The notes beneath the pieces are model-generated. The model was not told the origin of the DNA. It was given only the letters and a program-made list of their open reading frames with translations, and made no database searches. Both the position numbers and the translations under genes were made by a program. From NCBI GenBank assembly GCA_964514145.1, contig CAZEPM010000069.1, positions 1 to 9,795 of the forward strand: 9,795 bases of DNA, given 5' to 3'. The DNA is from Phocaeicola_A sp964514145 (GTDB taxonomy: Bacteria > Bacteroidota > Bacteroidia > Bacteroidales > Bacteroidaceae). Each line of letters starts with the position of its first letter. The stretch's first letter is position 1. This document shows positions 1 to 6,903 of this stretch, piece by piece.

Positions 1-1
1 C

Positions 2-727
2 ATTCATAATGGTGCAGATGTTATCAACGTTTCAATAGGTCCAAGCTTTGAGGGATTGGACCAATTGCCCATCGCTGCACAGAAATATATTGTCGATCAT
101 TTTTTCAAAAATGAAGAACGTGTATATCGACATATCATCAAAACAGCAAATGAGAAGAATGTCATTCTGGTATTCGCAGCAGGGAATGACAATATATTGA
201 CTGCAATTGCACCGGAATGTCGTGCCGAGAATCAGACCATTAATGTGGCTGCATGTAATTCAGGTTATAAATCCACAGAATTTACGAACCATTCTCAAGG
301 AACCAGTATCTCCGCACCGGGTGTTGATATATATAGTGCCTTTCCGGTTAACAGTTATAAGATGTTGGACGGTACAAGCATGGCGGCTCCTATTGTTGCG
401 GGAGCAGTTGCTTTACTTAAGTCCATTAATCCGGACTTGACTGTGTCACAAATCATCGAAGTATTCCAGAGGACAGGTAAGGAAACGGACAACTATATTC
501 CGCCGATGATTCTGATTGACAAGGCGATAGAAGCCGTAAAGGGCGGAAATATGCCTGACGGTCCGGCTGACAGCGGAAACCGTATAGATAACACAAGTCC
601 GACGGAACCCCAGCCGGTTACAGAAGATGATGAATATTCATCACTTCGCGAGATGCTTGAAAAGTTGAAGGCCCAAAGGGATGCCATCAATAGGCAGATT
701 GAAGAGATAGAACGAAAATTGAGATAA
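2..727 (+). CDS. Subtilisin-like serine protease (peptidase S8), 5'-truncated by window edge
   Basis: This is the C-terminal 241 residues of a serine endopeptidase. The reading frame is open to the first base, and the residues before the TTG at 56 (GADVINVSIG) match a conserved subtilase strand, so the TTG is not the start. The oxyanion-hole Asn is in AAGN (codon at 185) and the nucleophile Ser is in GTSMAAP (codon at 377). Between them lies SAPG, another subtilase hallmark. The catalytic Asp and His should lie upstream of the window. After the domain come a Pro/Asp-rich linker (about residues 184-210 of the visible part) and a charged coiled coil of about 30 residues ending the protein. There is no type IX secretion C-terminal domain, and export cannot be judged without the N-terminus. 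It is first in the visible operon, six bases before the next gene. The substrate is unknown; maturation of a partner from the same operon is a possibility only. Confidence 0.93.
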   Translation: MHNGADVINVSIGPSFEGLDQLPIAAQKYIVDHFFKNEERVYRHIIKTANEKNVILVFAAGNDNILTAIAPECRAENQTINVAACNSGYKSTEFTNHSQGTSISAPGVDIYSAFPVNSYKMLDGTSMAAPIVAGAVALLKSINPDLTVSQIIEVFQRTGKETDNYIPPMILIDKAIEAVKGGNMPDGPADSGNRIDNTSPTEPQPVTEDDEYSSLREMLEKLKAQRDAINRQIEEIERKLR

Positions 728-733
728 AGGACA

Positions 734-1786
734 ATGGAAACGAATAAATATTCCTGGAATAAAACCCTTAAATTCTCATGGGGACATATCGTGGCCTTTG
801 TGGCTTTGATATTCATTAGCTATGTGGTTTATATGGGGGATTTTTATCTGAATGGTGGCGATTTTAAGGCATCAGCCATTAAGGTCGCAGCCATTGATAT
901 TGCCCTTCTCGTTACATTTATTGGAGCTCAAAGAATAAAGGCTGCCGATGAAAAATTCGACAGATCAATTATCATTGAACGTATCCTGATATGTTTATGT
1001 CCTATAGTTTTTATATGGGCAATGATTCCCTACAATCATTTTTGGGGTGTTTTTCACAACAGAGAGCAGATTGAGACCCAATTCAACAAGTCGATTTCAG
1101 AGGCAAAACAGATGTTTGCTGATTACGACATTTATGCTCACGACCGTATCGAGAAGTATGACCGTACCCTTTCAAGGGCTGGTTTTACAGGCTCTGATGT
1201 CGATTTGAGAAAGCAAAATTATATTCGCACCTTGGAACTTCAATTGTTGTCTCAGAACACAGACAATATAAAGACAGTTGCGAGTGCCTGGATTGATGAG
1301 GCAAATCAAGGAGCCAGTGTCTGGAATGCATTTCTTGTTGGCAATATAAAACAAATCAAGGAGGCCCTTGAGTCGTGGCACTCCACATTGGTCTCTTTTT
1401 CCACGCCGGTTTTAAGCAATGAGAACCTCTCGGACACAGAGGTTGAGCCATTCGACAAGGATGGTGCATCAATAAAGGCGGCAACAACGGGATTGGATGC
1501 GCTAACCAAGATGTATGAGACCAAATACAGTATTCAAATCAATACCATAATTACCGGTTTCGTCTTATTTCTTATGTTAATGTTCCCCTATTTTTTGCAA
1601 AAAAGGAACACTCGGGCTGCGGGATTATATTTCTTGATTCCTGGTGTCATAAAAGCGAAGTCGAATATTAAACACAATAATACGGGATCCCATCGTAAAA
1701 TTCGAAATAAGGTTAATGGAAGTCAGACAGTTATTACTGACCACCCCGAACCCGTTGATGACGATCCTTACAGTGGAACTTTCTAA
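734..1786 (+). CDS. Inner-membrane protein with four predicted TM helices and a large periplasmic loop, unknown function
   Basis: I do not recognise this 350-residue family. Hydrophobic segments fall at about residues 18-38, 48-66, 79-100 and 267-288. Between the third and fourth lies a soluble, mostly helical region of about 165 residues, and after the fourth a basic tail of about 60 residues that turns acidic near its end (DDDPYSGTF). The basic residues after helix 4 (QKRNTR) suggest the tail is cytosolic and the long loop periplasmic, which also fits an even number of helices with both ends inside. The ATG at 734 is preceded by AAAGGA at 726-731, rather close to the start, and lies six bases after the protease stop, so co-transcription is likely. 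No catalytic motif is visible. It could be a sensor or scaffold linking cytosolic and periplasmic partners; this is inferred only from topology and context. Confidence 0.85.
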   Translation: METNKYSWNKTLKFSWGHIVAFVALIFISYVVYMGDFYLNGGDFKASAIKVAAIDIALLVTFIGAQRIKAADEKFDRSIIIERILICLCPIVFIWAMIPYNHFWGVFHNREQIETQFNKSISEAKQMFADYDIYAHDRIEKYDRTLSRAGFTGSDVDLRKQNYIRTLELQLLSQNTDNIKTVASAWIDEANQGASVWNAFLVGNIKQIKEALESWHSTLVSFSTPVLSNENLSDTEVEPFDKDGASIKAATTGLDALTKMYETKYSIQINTIITGFVLFLMLMFPYFLQKRNTRAAGLYFLIPGVIKAKSNIKHNNTGSHRKIRNKVNGSQTVITDHPEPVDDDPYSGTF

Positions 1787-1797
1787 GTATAACTATT

Positions 1798-2487
1798 ATG
1801 CCCACGAAAAAAGAATTATTGAGGAACCTCCGGGAATATAGTCCGGATCAGATTGCCGATGCCGTCCGAAGCGGAGTGGTATCTATGTACGAACTGACAA
1901 CAGAAACAGGTGGAGCTTTTACGCCACTACTAAAGAAACAGGTTAAAGCAATACTCGACGCACCCATAGCGCCGACTAATATTAAATCAGAAAATAGCGT
2001 TTCAGAAGAGGAATGCGCTCCTGAAACGGACGCCACAACCACGACCGCAGAACCTATGCCTGAAATCCCCGTTGTTTCTTTGTTTGATGCTACTTCTGAT
2101 TCATTAAATCCCTCATCAGTAACAGAAACGACAAAGTCCAGCGAATACGAGATAGAACCCAAACCAAGAATGTTTAGTCGGCCATTTTCTTTTAAAGGCA
2201 GGATACGAAGGCTTGAATATGGACTATCTGTGATTATCAGCTTCTTTGTAAGTGTTATCATGCAGGTAATGTTGGAGCTTGGCATAGATTCGGAATCTGC
2301 CGGCCTGTTATTGGTGTATTTCATTCTGCTCATTCCATATTGTTGGTTTACATTGGCTCAAGGAGCAAAACGTTGTCACGATCGAGGAAACTCCGGCTGG
2401 TACCAAATTATTCCTTTCTATTACATCGTCCTTTTGTTTGGCGATGGTGAAAAGGGAACGAACTCCTATGGGGTCAGTCCCAAATAA
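1798..2487 (+). CDS. DUF805 membrane protein with an N-terminal adaptor-like domain shared with the downstream GTPase
   Basis: The 229-residue protein has two parts joined by an acidic, Thr/Ser-rich linker (about residues 57-122). Residues 4-55 form a small helical domain that aligns without gaps to residues 3-54 of the next gene, about 17 of 52 identical by eye, sharing the Y-x-P-x-Q, G-[VI]-V and EL-x-x-E-T-x-G-x-F positions. Residues 126-229 are a DUF805 domain: FSFKGRIRRLEY at its start, KRCHDRGNSGW before the last hydrophobic segment and GTNSYGVSPK at the end. TM helices are predicted at about 142-160, 168-186 and 200-214. DUF805 proteins are small inner-membrane proteins without an assigned biochemical activity. 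The shared domain suggests a membrane docking platform for the GTPase, which is inference. It starts 11 bases after gene 2 and ends 8 before gene 4. Confidence 0.9.
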   Translation: MPTKKELLRNLREYSPDQIADAVRSGVVSMYELTTETGGAFTPLLKKQVKAILDAPIAPTNIKSENSVSEEECAPETDATTTTAEPMPEIPVVSLFDATSDSLNPSSVTETTKSSEYEIEPKPRMFSRPFSFKGRIRRLEYGLSVIISFFVSVIMQVMLELGIDSESAGLLLVYFILLIPYCWFTLAQGAKRCHDRGNSGWYQIIPFYYIVLLFGDGEKGTNSYGVSPK

Positions 2488-2495
2488 ATATTGAT

Positions 2496-4112
2496 ATGAA
2501 GAAACAGAATATATTAGACAATGTCGACCAATATAAGCCCGGGCAACTTGTTGAATTTATTTTGCTTGGCATTGTAACGTTCGAGGAGTTGGTTTCAGAG
2601 ACAGATGGCCAATTTGACGCTTCCAAACGGCAAGAAGTAAAGAGGCTGTTGAAGACGGCGGACGCAGATGCATGGGCTGCCGCGAAACGAAGTCGCACGA
2701 CAGACGCTATCCAGAGATATCTTGACATGTTCCCGGATGGTAAGTTCCGGGGTGAAGCACGAGCCCTAAAAGCAGAGATTGAAGACGAAAATTCCAGACG
2801 GGCTCAAAAGGATAGCGATGATGCCGTGTGGGTAGTTGTAGATCGGACATCGAAAAAAGAGTTGCAGGATTTCATACGCAATAATCCAGGCAATAGTCAT
2901 ATTGACGAGGCGATAAGACTCCTTAATCAGATTCTCATGGATGAGATTATGGGAGTTGATGCGGAAACGTTGGTGAGTCAAATCCGAAAATATCAGACGG
3001 ATAATAGCTTGACCCGAGAAATGAAAGACAATAATATCATTTCTGAAATTCAACGTTTTCTACGCGACAACAAAATTTCCAAGGAAGAATTTCTGGAAAT
3101 AATGAGTGAGGATCATAATCTGGTAAGCGCGAATGTAGTAAAACGTCTTATAAACGCCGGCGATATCGCTGTTGGAGATTTGTTGGCCATTGGCATTGAT
3201 AGGATATTTATTCAGAAAATGTTCAATGGCGAAGACTTACAAGCGTTCGCCAAGCCAGAGAAGTTGGAGAAAATTAACAAACAATCAACGGAAATCTTTT
3301 TTTGGGGTATACCTACTTCCGGCAAAAGTTGTGCTTTAGGTGCAATACTCAGTGTTGCAGCCAGTGGCCGTGTAGCCAAGTCTATGGATCCAGACATAGG
3401 TTCCCAGGGATATGGGTATATGACCAAACTAATCAACTTGTTTCAAAATGGAGAAGTTGGTACTCTTATGACAAGCACTGAGGAGGAGGACTTCTACGAA
3501 ATGGGATTTGATTTAGTCGACCAAGACGGAAAAATCCATCCCATAACCTTTATTGACATGGCGGGAGAACTGATGCGTTGTATGTACAAGGCCAATGCTG
3601 GAGATACTATCTCTAGAACAGACGAGGTGATGCTTGAGACATTAACACGTGTTCTTGTAGACAACCGCTCAAATAATCGGAAGATACACATTTTCGTTAT
3701 CGAGTATGGGGCAGAAGATAGACTTTATGAGGGACTTCCACAAAGAGTTTACCTTGATGGAGCCCTTTCCTATATAAAGAATACGGGCATCTTTAAGAAA
3801 GATACAGATGCTGTCTATATAATGATAACCAAGGCTGATAAGGTTAAGAATGCTTCTAAAGATGTATTTACACAATACATAAACGAGAAGTATCTTGGTT
3901 TTTTCAATGGCCTTGAGCAGATCTGCAAAAACAATGAGATAAATAGGGGCCGAGTAGAAAAGATCGCTTTTTCTTTGGGAGAAGTGTGCTTCCAGAACTA
4001 TTGCCGGTTCGATTCGCGCCCCGCGGAAAATGTCGTGAACATGATTCTGCAACGTTCAGCAAGTTTCCGTGGTGGCAAACGCGGAAGGTTTGAGAAAACA
4101 TTTAGAGATTAA
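2496..4112 (+). CDS. P-loop GTPase-like protein with N-terminal adaptor domain and helical repeats
   Basis: This 538-residue soluble protein ends in an NTPase domain (about 264-520). It has a Walker A/G1 loop GIPTSGKS (271-278), a G3-like DMAGE (354-358; DxxG), a G4-like TKAD (445-448) and a possible G5 at AFSLGE (491-496). The TKxD motif favours GTP over ATP. Residues 3-54 repeat the N-terminal domain of gene 3. Residues 60-97 and about 111-148 are helical repeats of the W-x-x-A...YL-x-x-x-P-[DN]-G-[KS] type also found in the product at 7641. Residues 184-243 contain helical units resembling the N-terminal domain again. The P-loop and DxAGE recall the bacterial 'double-GTPase' conflict-system families, but I cannot confirm assignment. 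There is no signal peptide or TM segment, so it is cytosolic. The adaptor homology begins right at the N-terminus, supporting this ATG. It probably acts as the nucleotide-dependent switch of the operon. Confidence 0.9.
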   Translation: MKKQNILDNVDQYKPGQLVEFILLGIVTFEELVSETDGQFDASKRQEVKRLLKTADADAWAAAKRSRTTDAIQRYLDMFPDGKFRGEARALKAEIEDENSRRAQKDSDDAVWVVVDRTSKKELQDFIRNNPGNSHIDEAIRLLNQILMDEIMGVDAETLVSQIRKYQTDNSLTREMKDNNIISEIQRFLRDNKISKEEFLEIMSEDHNLVSANVVKRLINAGDIAVGDLLAIGIDRIFIQKMFNGEDLQAFAKPEKLEKINKQSTEIFFWGIPTSGKSCALGAILSVAASGRVAKSMDPDIGSQGYGYMTKLINLFQNGEVGTLMTSTEEEDFYEMGFDLVDQDGKIHPITFIDMAGELMRCMYKANAGDTISRTDEVMLETLTRVLVDNRSNNRKIHIFVIEYGAEDRLYEGLPQRVYLDGALSYIKNTGIFKKDTDAVYIMITKADKVKNASKDVFTQYINEKYLGFFNGLEQICKNNEINRGRVEKIAFSLGEVCFQNYCRFDSRPAENVVNMILQRSASFRGGKRGRFEKTFRD

Positions 4113-4115
4113 TAT

Positions 4116-5981
4116 ATGGGGAAGTTAGGTCTAATAATTAAAATAACTGATCAGGGAGAACATGAGGCCCATACCATTCACAAAGAAGAAACATGGGCAA
4201 GACACATAGATGATGCTCGTTCTCTAATAAGGGAGTTGACCAATTTTGATGGCACTGGGAAATCCGTATATTTCCTTAAGTTCCTTGGTAAGTTGGGGTA
4301 TTTTATAGGTGTAGTAAAAGCACGTCCTGCTGGCAGTGGCAGAGGCGGAGATAACACAGCAGCTTGGATTTTTGTTCCGGCCAATGTGGACATAAGTGGG
4401 GAAGAGGAAGAACGTGTTATCCGCATAGTAGAGCAAGCTATATCAGGCGAAAAAGAGATAGATAAGCGCGCTCTCGCGGATGAGTTTGAGAAAGAATTTA
4501 AGGAAAAACAGGTCTTGTTTACGCCAATCTACGAAATTGCATCTTTACGCGAGGGTGGTAGTGTTGCCGGCCGTTTTTATGGCCGAGGAACAGACTATAC
4601 ACTAAAAGAGCTTCTGGGTAATATGGTAGCAAATTCTGAATATAAAAAATATCGGGCAGTGTTCCTGCTGGATAAGGAGCATGGCATCTCTATGAGCAAT
4701 GGTAATGTGCTTAATATCAAATCTCGTGAGATTTGCCGTGTTTTGCCACCCGTGTGCGAAGATTTGCCGCAAGAGTGCAAAGAGTTCAAACCGTACCTTT
4801 CCGATGATGTTGTTTTTAACAAAGCTATAGAGGTTTATGCTGGTCAAGAGTTAACAGTAACCTGGAAGCGTCAAGGCTTTAAGTCCGTTCAAAAAACATG
4901 TACGGTATCATCAGAGGACGATGGAAAAGCATTATCCTCATTGTCGATTTCACCTATGGAATGTATAAGACGTATTCCTGTTAGCGTTATTTCAGTTTGC
5001 GACACTCGCGGCGAGAAAGTCGTTGGTTATGAGTTGCACGTTAACGGCAAACGTGTTAAGGGGGAATATATAGAAATTTCAGAGGCTCTTTATGATGGTG
5101 ACAGTGAGATAAAGGTAACCAAACATGAATATGAAGATTATTCAGGTAAGGTGAACTTTGCACGCGAGATACAAAAACGAGTAATTTTGCGCCCTCGTGT
5201 ATATCGATATGAGTTCTTAATCCCATGTTATAATGGGAAAGAATATATCGATGATTATATGTTGTACATTGAAAGTGAACATCGCATCCACGAGTCGCCA
5301 GTGAAGGGATATACACTCGAGGGTGAAAGAGTTTATGAGGGCAAAGGCAAAGGTAATCGGTTAAAGAAAGATATATTCGAACCGATTAAATATTTCTGTT
5401 ATGGGTTCCTCTCGTGTATTATTATCCTACTTCTTTATACGGGCTGGAAGGAATTTGATAAGAAGTATGAGTTTTCTCTTGGTTGGCCACCTGTTAAGGC
5501 CAAGGAGGATGTGGTAAAATTCCCGCCAGCAGATGAGAAAGATGAAGAAAAATCTGAAGATACTCAGTCTGACGAAAAAGCTATTGCATATCTGAGTAGA
5601 GAAACAATATGGCATAAAGACAGCCTTAATAAATATCCGTTGTTAGAGGGCCTGTATGATGATTTGAATGAGATGAATCTTGTGAAAATCAAGGATGAGT
5701 GGAAAAATAAACTGATATCGGTAAGCCAATTCTCCAGGATTGCATTTCATGCATCCAGGGCGTTAAATATGAGTTGGAATGTAAAACAAGGGAAACATAC
5801 TCCGACCTTTACTGAAGATTCAATCATCGATATTAATGAATATATCGAGTGGTTGTCAAAGGATCAGACACCTGCCCCGTCACTTTCTTCCGGGAAGATT
5901 ACTGGAGGAGAAACGACGGTGTCGAAGGATAGTAAGGAGGAAACGAATAAGTCTAGAAAAAAGAAGAAAGGAAATATATAA
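4116..5981 (+). CDS. Large single-TM protein, unknown function, candidate partner of the GTPase
   Basis: I do not recognise this 621-residue family. Residues 1-130 form an alpha/beta region with an aromatic strand pair (VYFLKFLGKLGYFIGVV) and a WIFVPANVDISGEE stretch. Residues 285-360 are beta-rich and resemble a PEGA- or carboxypeptidase-regulatory-like sandwich: V-x-V-I-S-V, then G-Y-E-L-H-V-N-G-K, then a hydrophobic strand before LRPR. A second beta-rich unit follows (363-410, containing SPVKGY). One TM helix lies at about 426-443, preceded by a strongly basic stretch (GKGKGNRLKK), so the N-terminal 425 residues should be cytosolic. An acidic linker (465-487) and a helical domain (about 488-582) follow, then a low-complexity tail ending in KKKK. 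It starts three bases after the GTPase gene, and its bulk would share the cytosol with that protein. A regulator or effector of the GTPase is plausible but unproven. Its stop overlaps the next start by one base. Confidence 0.82.
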   Translation: MGKLGLIIKITDQGEHEAHTIHKEETWARHIDDARSLIRELTNFDGTGKSVYFLKFLGKLGYFIGVVKARPAGSGRGGDNTAAWIFVPANVDISGEEEERVIRIVEQAISGEKEIDKRALADEFEKEFKEKQVLFTPIYEIASLREGGSVAGRFYGRGTDYTLKELLGNMVANSEYKKYRAVFLLDKEHGISMSNGNVLNIKSREICRVLPPVCEDLPQECKEFKPYLSDDVVFNKAIEVYAGQELTVTWKRQGFKSVQKTCTVSSEDDGKALSSLSISPMECIRRIPVSVISVCDTRGEKVVGYELHVNGKRVKGEYIEISEALYDGDSEIKVTKHEYEDYSGKVNFAREIQKRVILRPRVYRYEFLIPCYNGKEYIDDYMLYIESEHRIHESPVKGYTLEGERVYEGKGKGNRLKKDIFEPIKYFCYGFLSCIIILLLYTGWKEFDKKYEFSLGWPPVKAKEDVVKFPPADEKDEEKSEDTQSDEKAIAYLSRETIWHKDSLNKYPLLEGLYDDLNEMNLVKIKDEWKNKLISVSQFSRIAFHASRALNMSWNVKQGKHTPTFTEDSIIDINEYIEWLSKDQTPAPSLSSGKITGGETTVSKDSKEETNKSRKKKKGNI

Positions 5982-5983
5982 TG
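5979..5983 (+). promoter_or_regulatory. TAATG stop/start overlap coupling two genes
   Basis: The stop TAA (5979-5981) and the next ATG (5981-5983) share one base. An AAAGGA lies eight bases upstream of the ATG (5967-5972), the best-spaced Shine-Dalgarno-like sequence in the window. This arrangement usually means translational coupling, so the products at 4116 and 5981 may be made in linked amounts. Confidence 0.7.
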
Positions 5984-6865
5984 AAGACATCAATAAAAAT
6001 TTTTATTCTTTTATTGGCGATAACCTGCGCCATAGGAGGAGTGATGATATATGCGAAGACAAAAGTAGCACCGCCTGTATCTATTAAGCAGTTTGATCAA
6101 TATTCGCAAGACATATACTCAATGTCGGCGGATTTATCTAAGGCTGGACGTCCTTCGAGAGAAGATGCCATATACTTTGACGCTATAAACCGAATTTGGA
6201 TTTTTTCATCGGAGGGGAAGCTGTCAAACGTTGAAACGGACATGCTGACCGGTGAGATCGTGAATCGCTATGCACCATTATTCCTCTCTCGTTGTTTTGA
6301 CAGTTTTAGACGGTCGAACTGGAAGGACTCGGAACACAACTACATACTTTCCCAAATAAGAAATCTGCAAAACATAAAGCAGAGTGACAACAGTTCCGCT
6401 TTGTCCGGGAAATATGTAGATTCCCTTAATGAGGTCTCTCAAATTATAAGTGACTATCGAGACGCACGGAAGGTCAGCCAGAGTACTTCTTTTACTGGAA
6501 TTTCGAATGCCCAGGTTACTATCAGCAAGGCCCGCTCATATGCGAAACATCCGTATTTGTCTAATTGCAAGACTTTGCTTGATGATTTGAACAAAGTGCC
6601 GTCCAAAATAGCCCAATCGCACTATAATTACATTTCTGCGCAGGTCGAGAAATTGGCAAATTATAGTTCCTATACTCAACACTACTACGATGACACATTA
6701 GTTCCACAAGTTGACGCCGCATTAACAGAATACGACAATAAAGCCGCCGCATTATATGGTTCAAAGAAGAATATTGATGACTTATGGACACGGGCAAGAA
6801 ATTACTTTGAACGTGCCATTATATATTACAGTAATAATAATCAAGCATTCGGTAGTATAAACTAA
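5981..6865 (+). CDS. Signal-anchored helical periplasmic protein, unknown function
   Basis: I do not recognise this 294-residue protein. It starts MKTSIK followed by a hydrophobic helix at about residues 7-25 with no good signal peptidase I site, so it is probably anchored in the inner membrane with the rest in the periplasm. The remainder is rich in Ser, Tyr, Asn and Gln and appears almost wholly alpha-helical, with long amphipathic stretches at about 144-165, 173-190, 196-230 and 238-258. No catalytic motif, repeat or metal site is visible. It follows gene 5 with a one-base overlap and a well-spaced AAAGGA. Both proteins would place a helical domain in the periplasm next to a single TM helix, so a pairing is reasonable to suspect. 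Its stop codon lies inside an inverted repeat that spans the following gap. Confidence 0.82.
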   Translation: MKTSIKIFILLLAITCAIGGVMIYAKTKVAPPVSIKQFDQYSQDIYSMSADLSKAGRPSREDAIYFDAINRIWIFSSEGKLSNVETDMLTGEIVNRYAPLFLSRCFDSFRRSNWKDSEHNYILSQIRNLQNIKQSDNSSALSGKYVDSLNEVSQIISDYRDARKVSQSTSFTGISNAQVTISKARSYAKHPYLSNCKTLLDDLNKVPSKIAQSHYNYISAQVEKLANYSSYTQHYYDDTLVPQVDAALTEYDNKAAALYGSKKNIDDLWTRARNYFERAIIYYSNNNQAFGSIN

Positions 6866-6885
6866 ACTTGACACACTTTAGTTTA
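6858..6885 (+). repeat. Perfect 9-bp inverted repeat across a stop codon and the widest gap in the operon
   Basis: TAAACTAAA (6858-6866) and its exact reverse complement TTTAGTTTA (6877-6885) flank a 10-base loop, CTTGACACAC. The left arm includes the TAA stop of the gene at 5981. No T-run follows, so a classical intrinsic terminator is unlikely. The stem is AT-rich and would be weak as RNA. It could be an operator or an mRNA-processing signal in the only gap long enough (38 bases) to hold one. TTGACA at 6868-6873 has no convincing -10 partner, and TAGTTTAC (6879-6886) only partly resembles the Bacteroides -7 consensus TAnnTTTG. Confidence 0.6.
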
Positions 6886-6903
6886 CGGCCTCAATCAATT
6901 CAT

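Noticed and set aside
493..816. Minus-strand open frame of 107 codons, and other minus-strand frames
   Set aside because: They lie wholly or mainly inside well-supported plus-strand genes, lack recognisable domains and read as shadows of those genes.
3297..3307. T7G4 run just before the P-loop as a possible slippage or phase-variation site
   Set aside because: The run is short, the frame is intact through it and the downstream motifs are all in frame; nothing shows frameshifting.
5221..5238. TCCCAT...ATGGGA inverted repeat within the 621-residue gene
   Set aside because: Only six bases per arm inside a coding region, readily expected by chance over this length.
5935..5945. AAGGAGGAAACG, a strong Shine-Dalgarno-like sequence
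   Set aside because: No plausible start codon lies at a suitable distance; the next gene starts about 40 bases later and has its own AAAGGA.
6011..6046. Possible lipobox (A-I-T-C) in the signal segment of the product at 5981
   Set aside because: Thr just before Cys is poorly accepted by signal peptidase II and the hydrophobic stretch continues past the Cys, fitting a membrane anchor better.
6868..6896. TTGACA as the -35 of an internal promoter
   Set aside because: No -10-like hexamer at the right distance, and Bacteroidota use different promoter consensus sequences; the TAnnTTTG match nearby is only partial.
6868..6903. TTG start at 6868 for the secreted coiled-coil gene
   Set aside because: It would put 12 residues before a complete signal peptide that begins exactly at the ATG at 6904.
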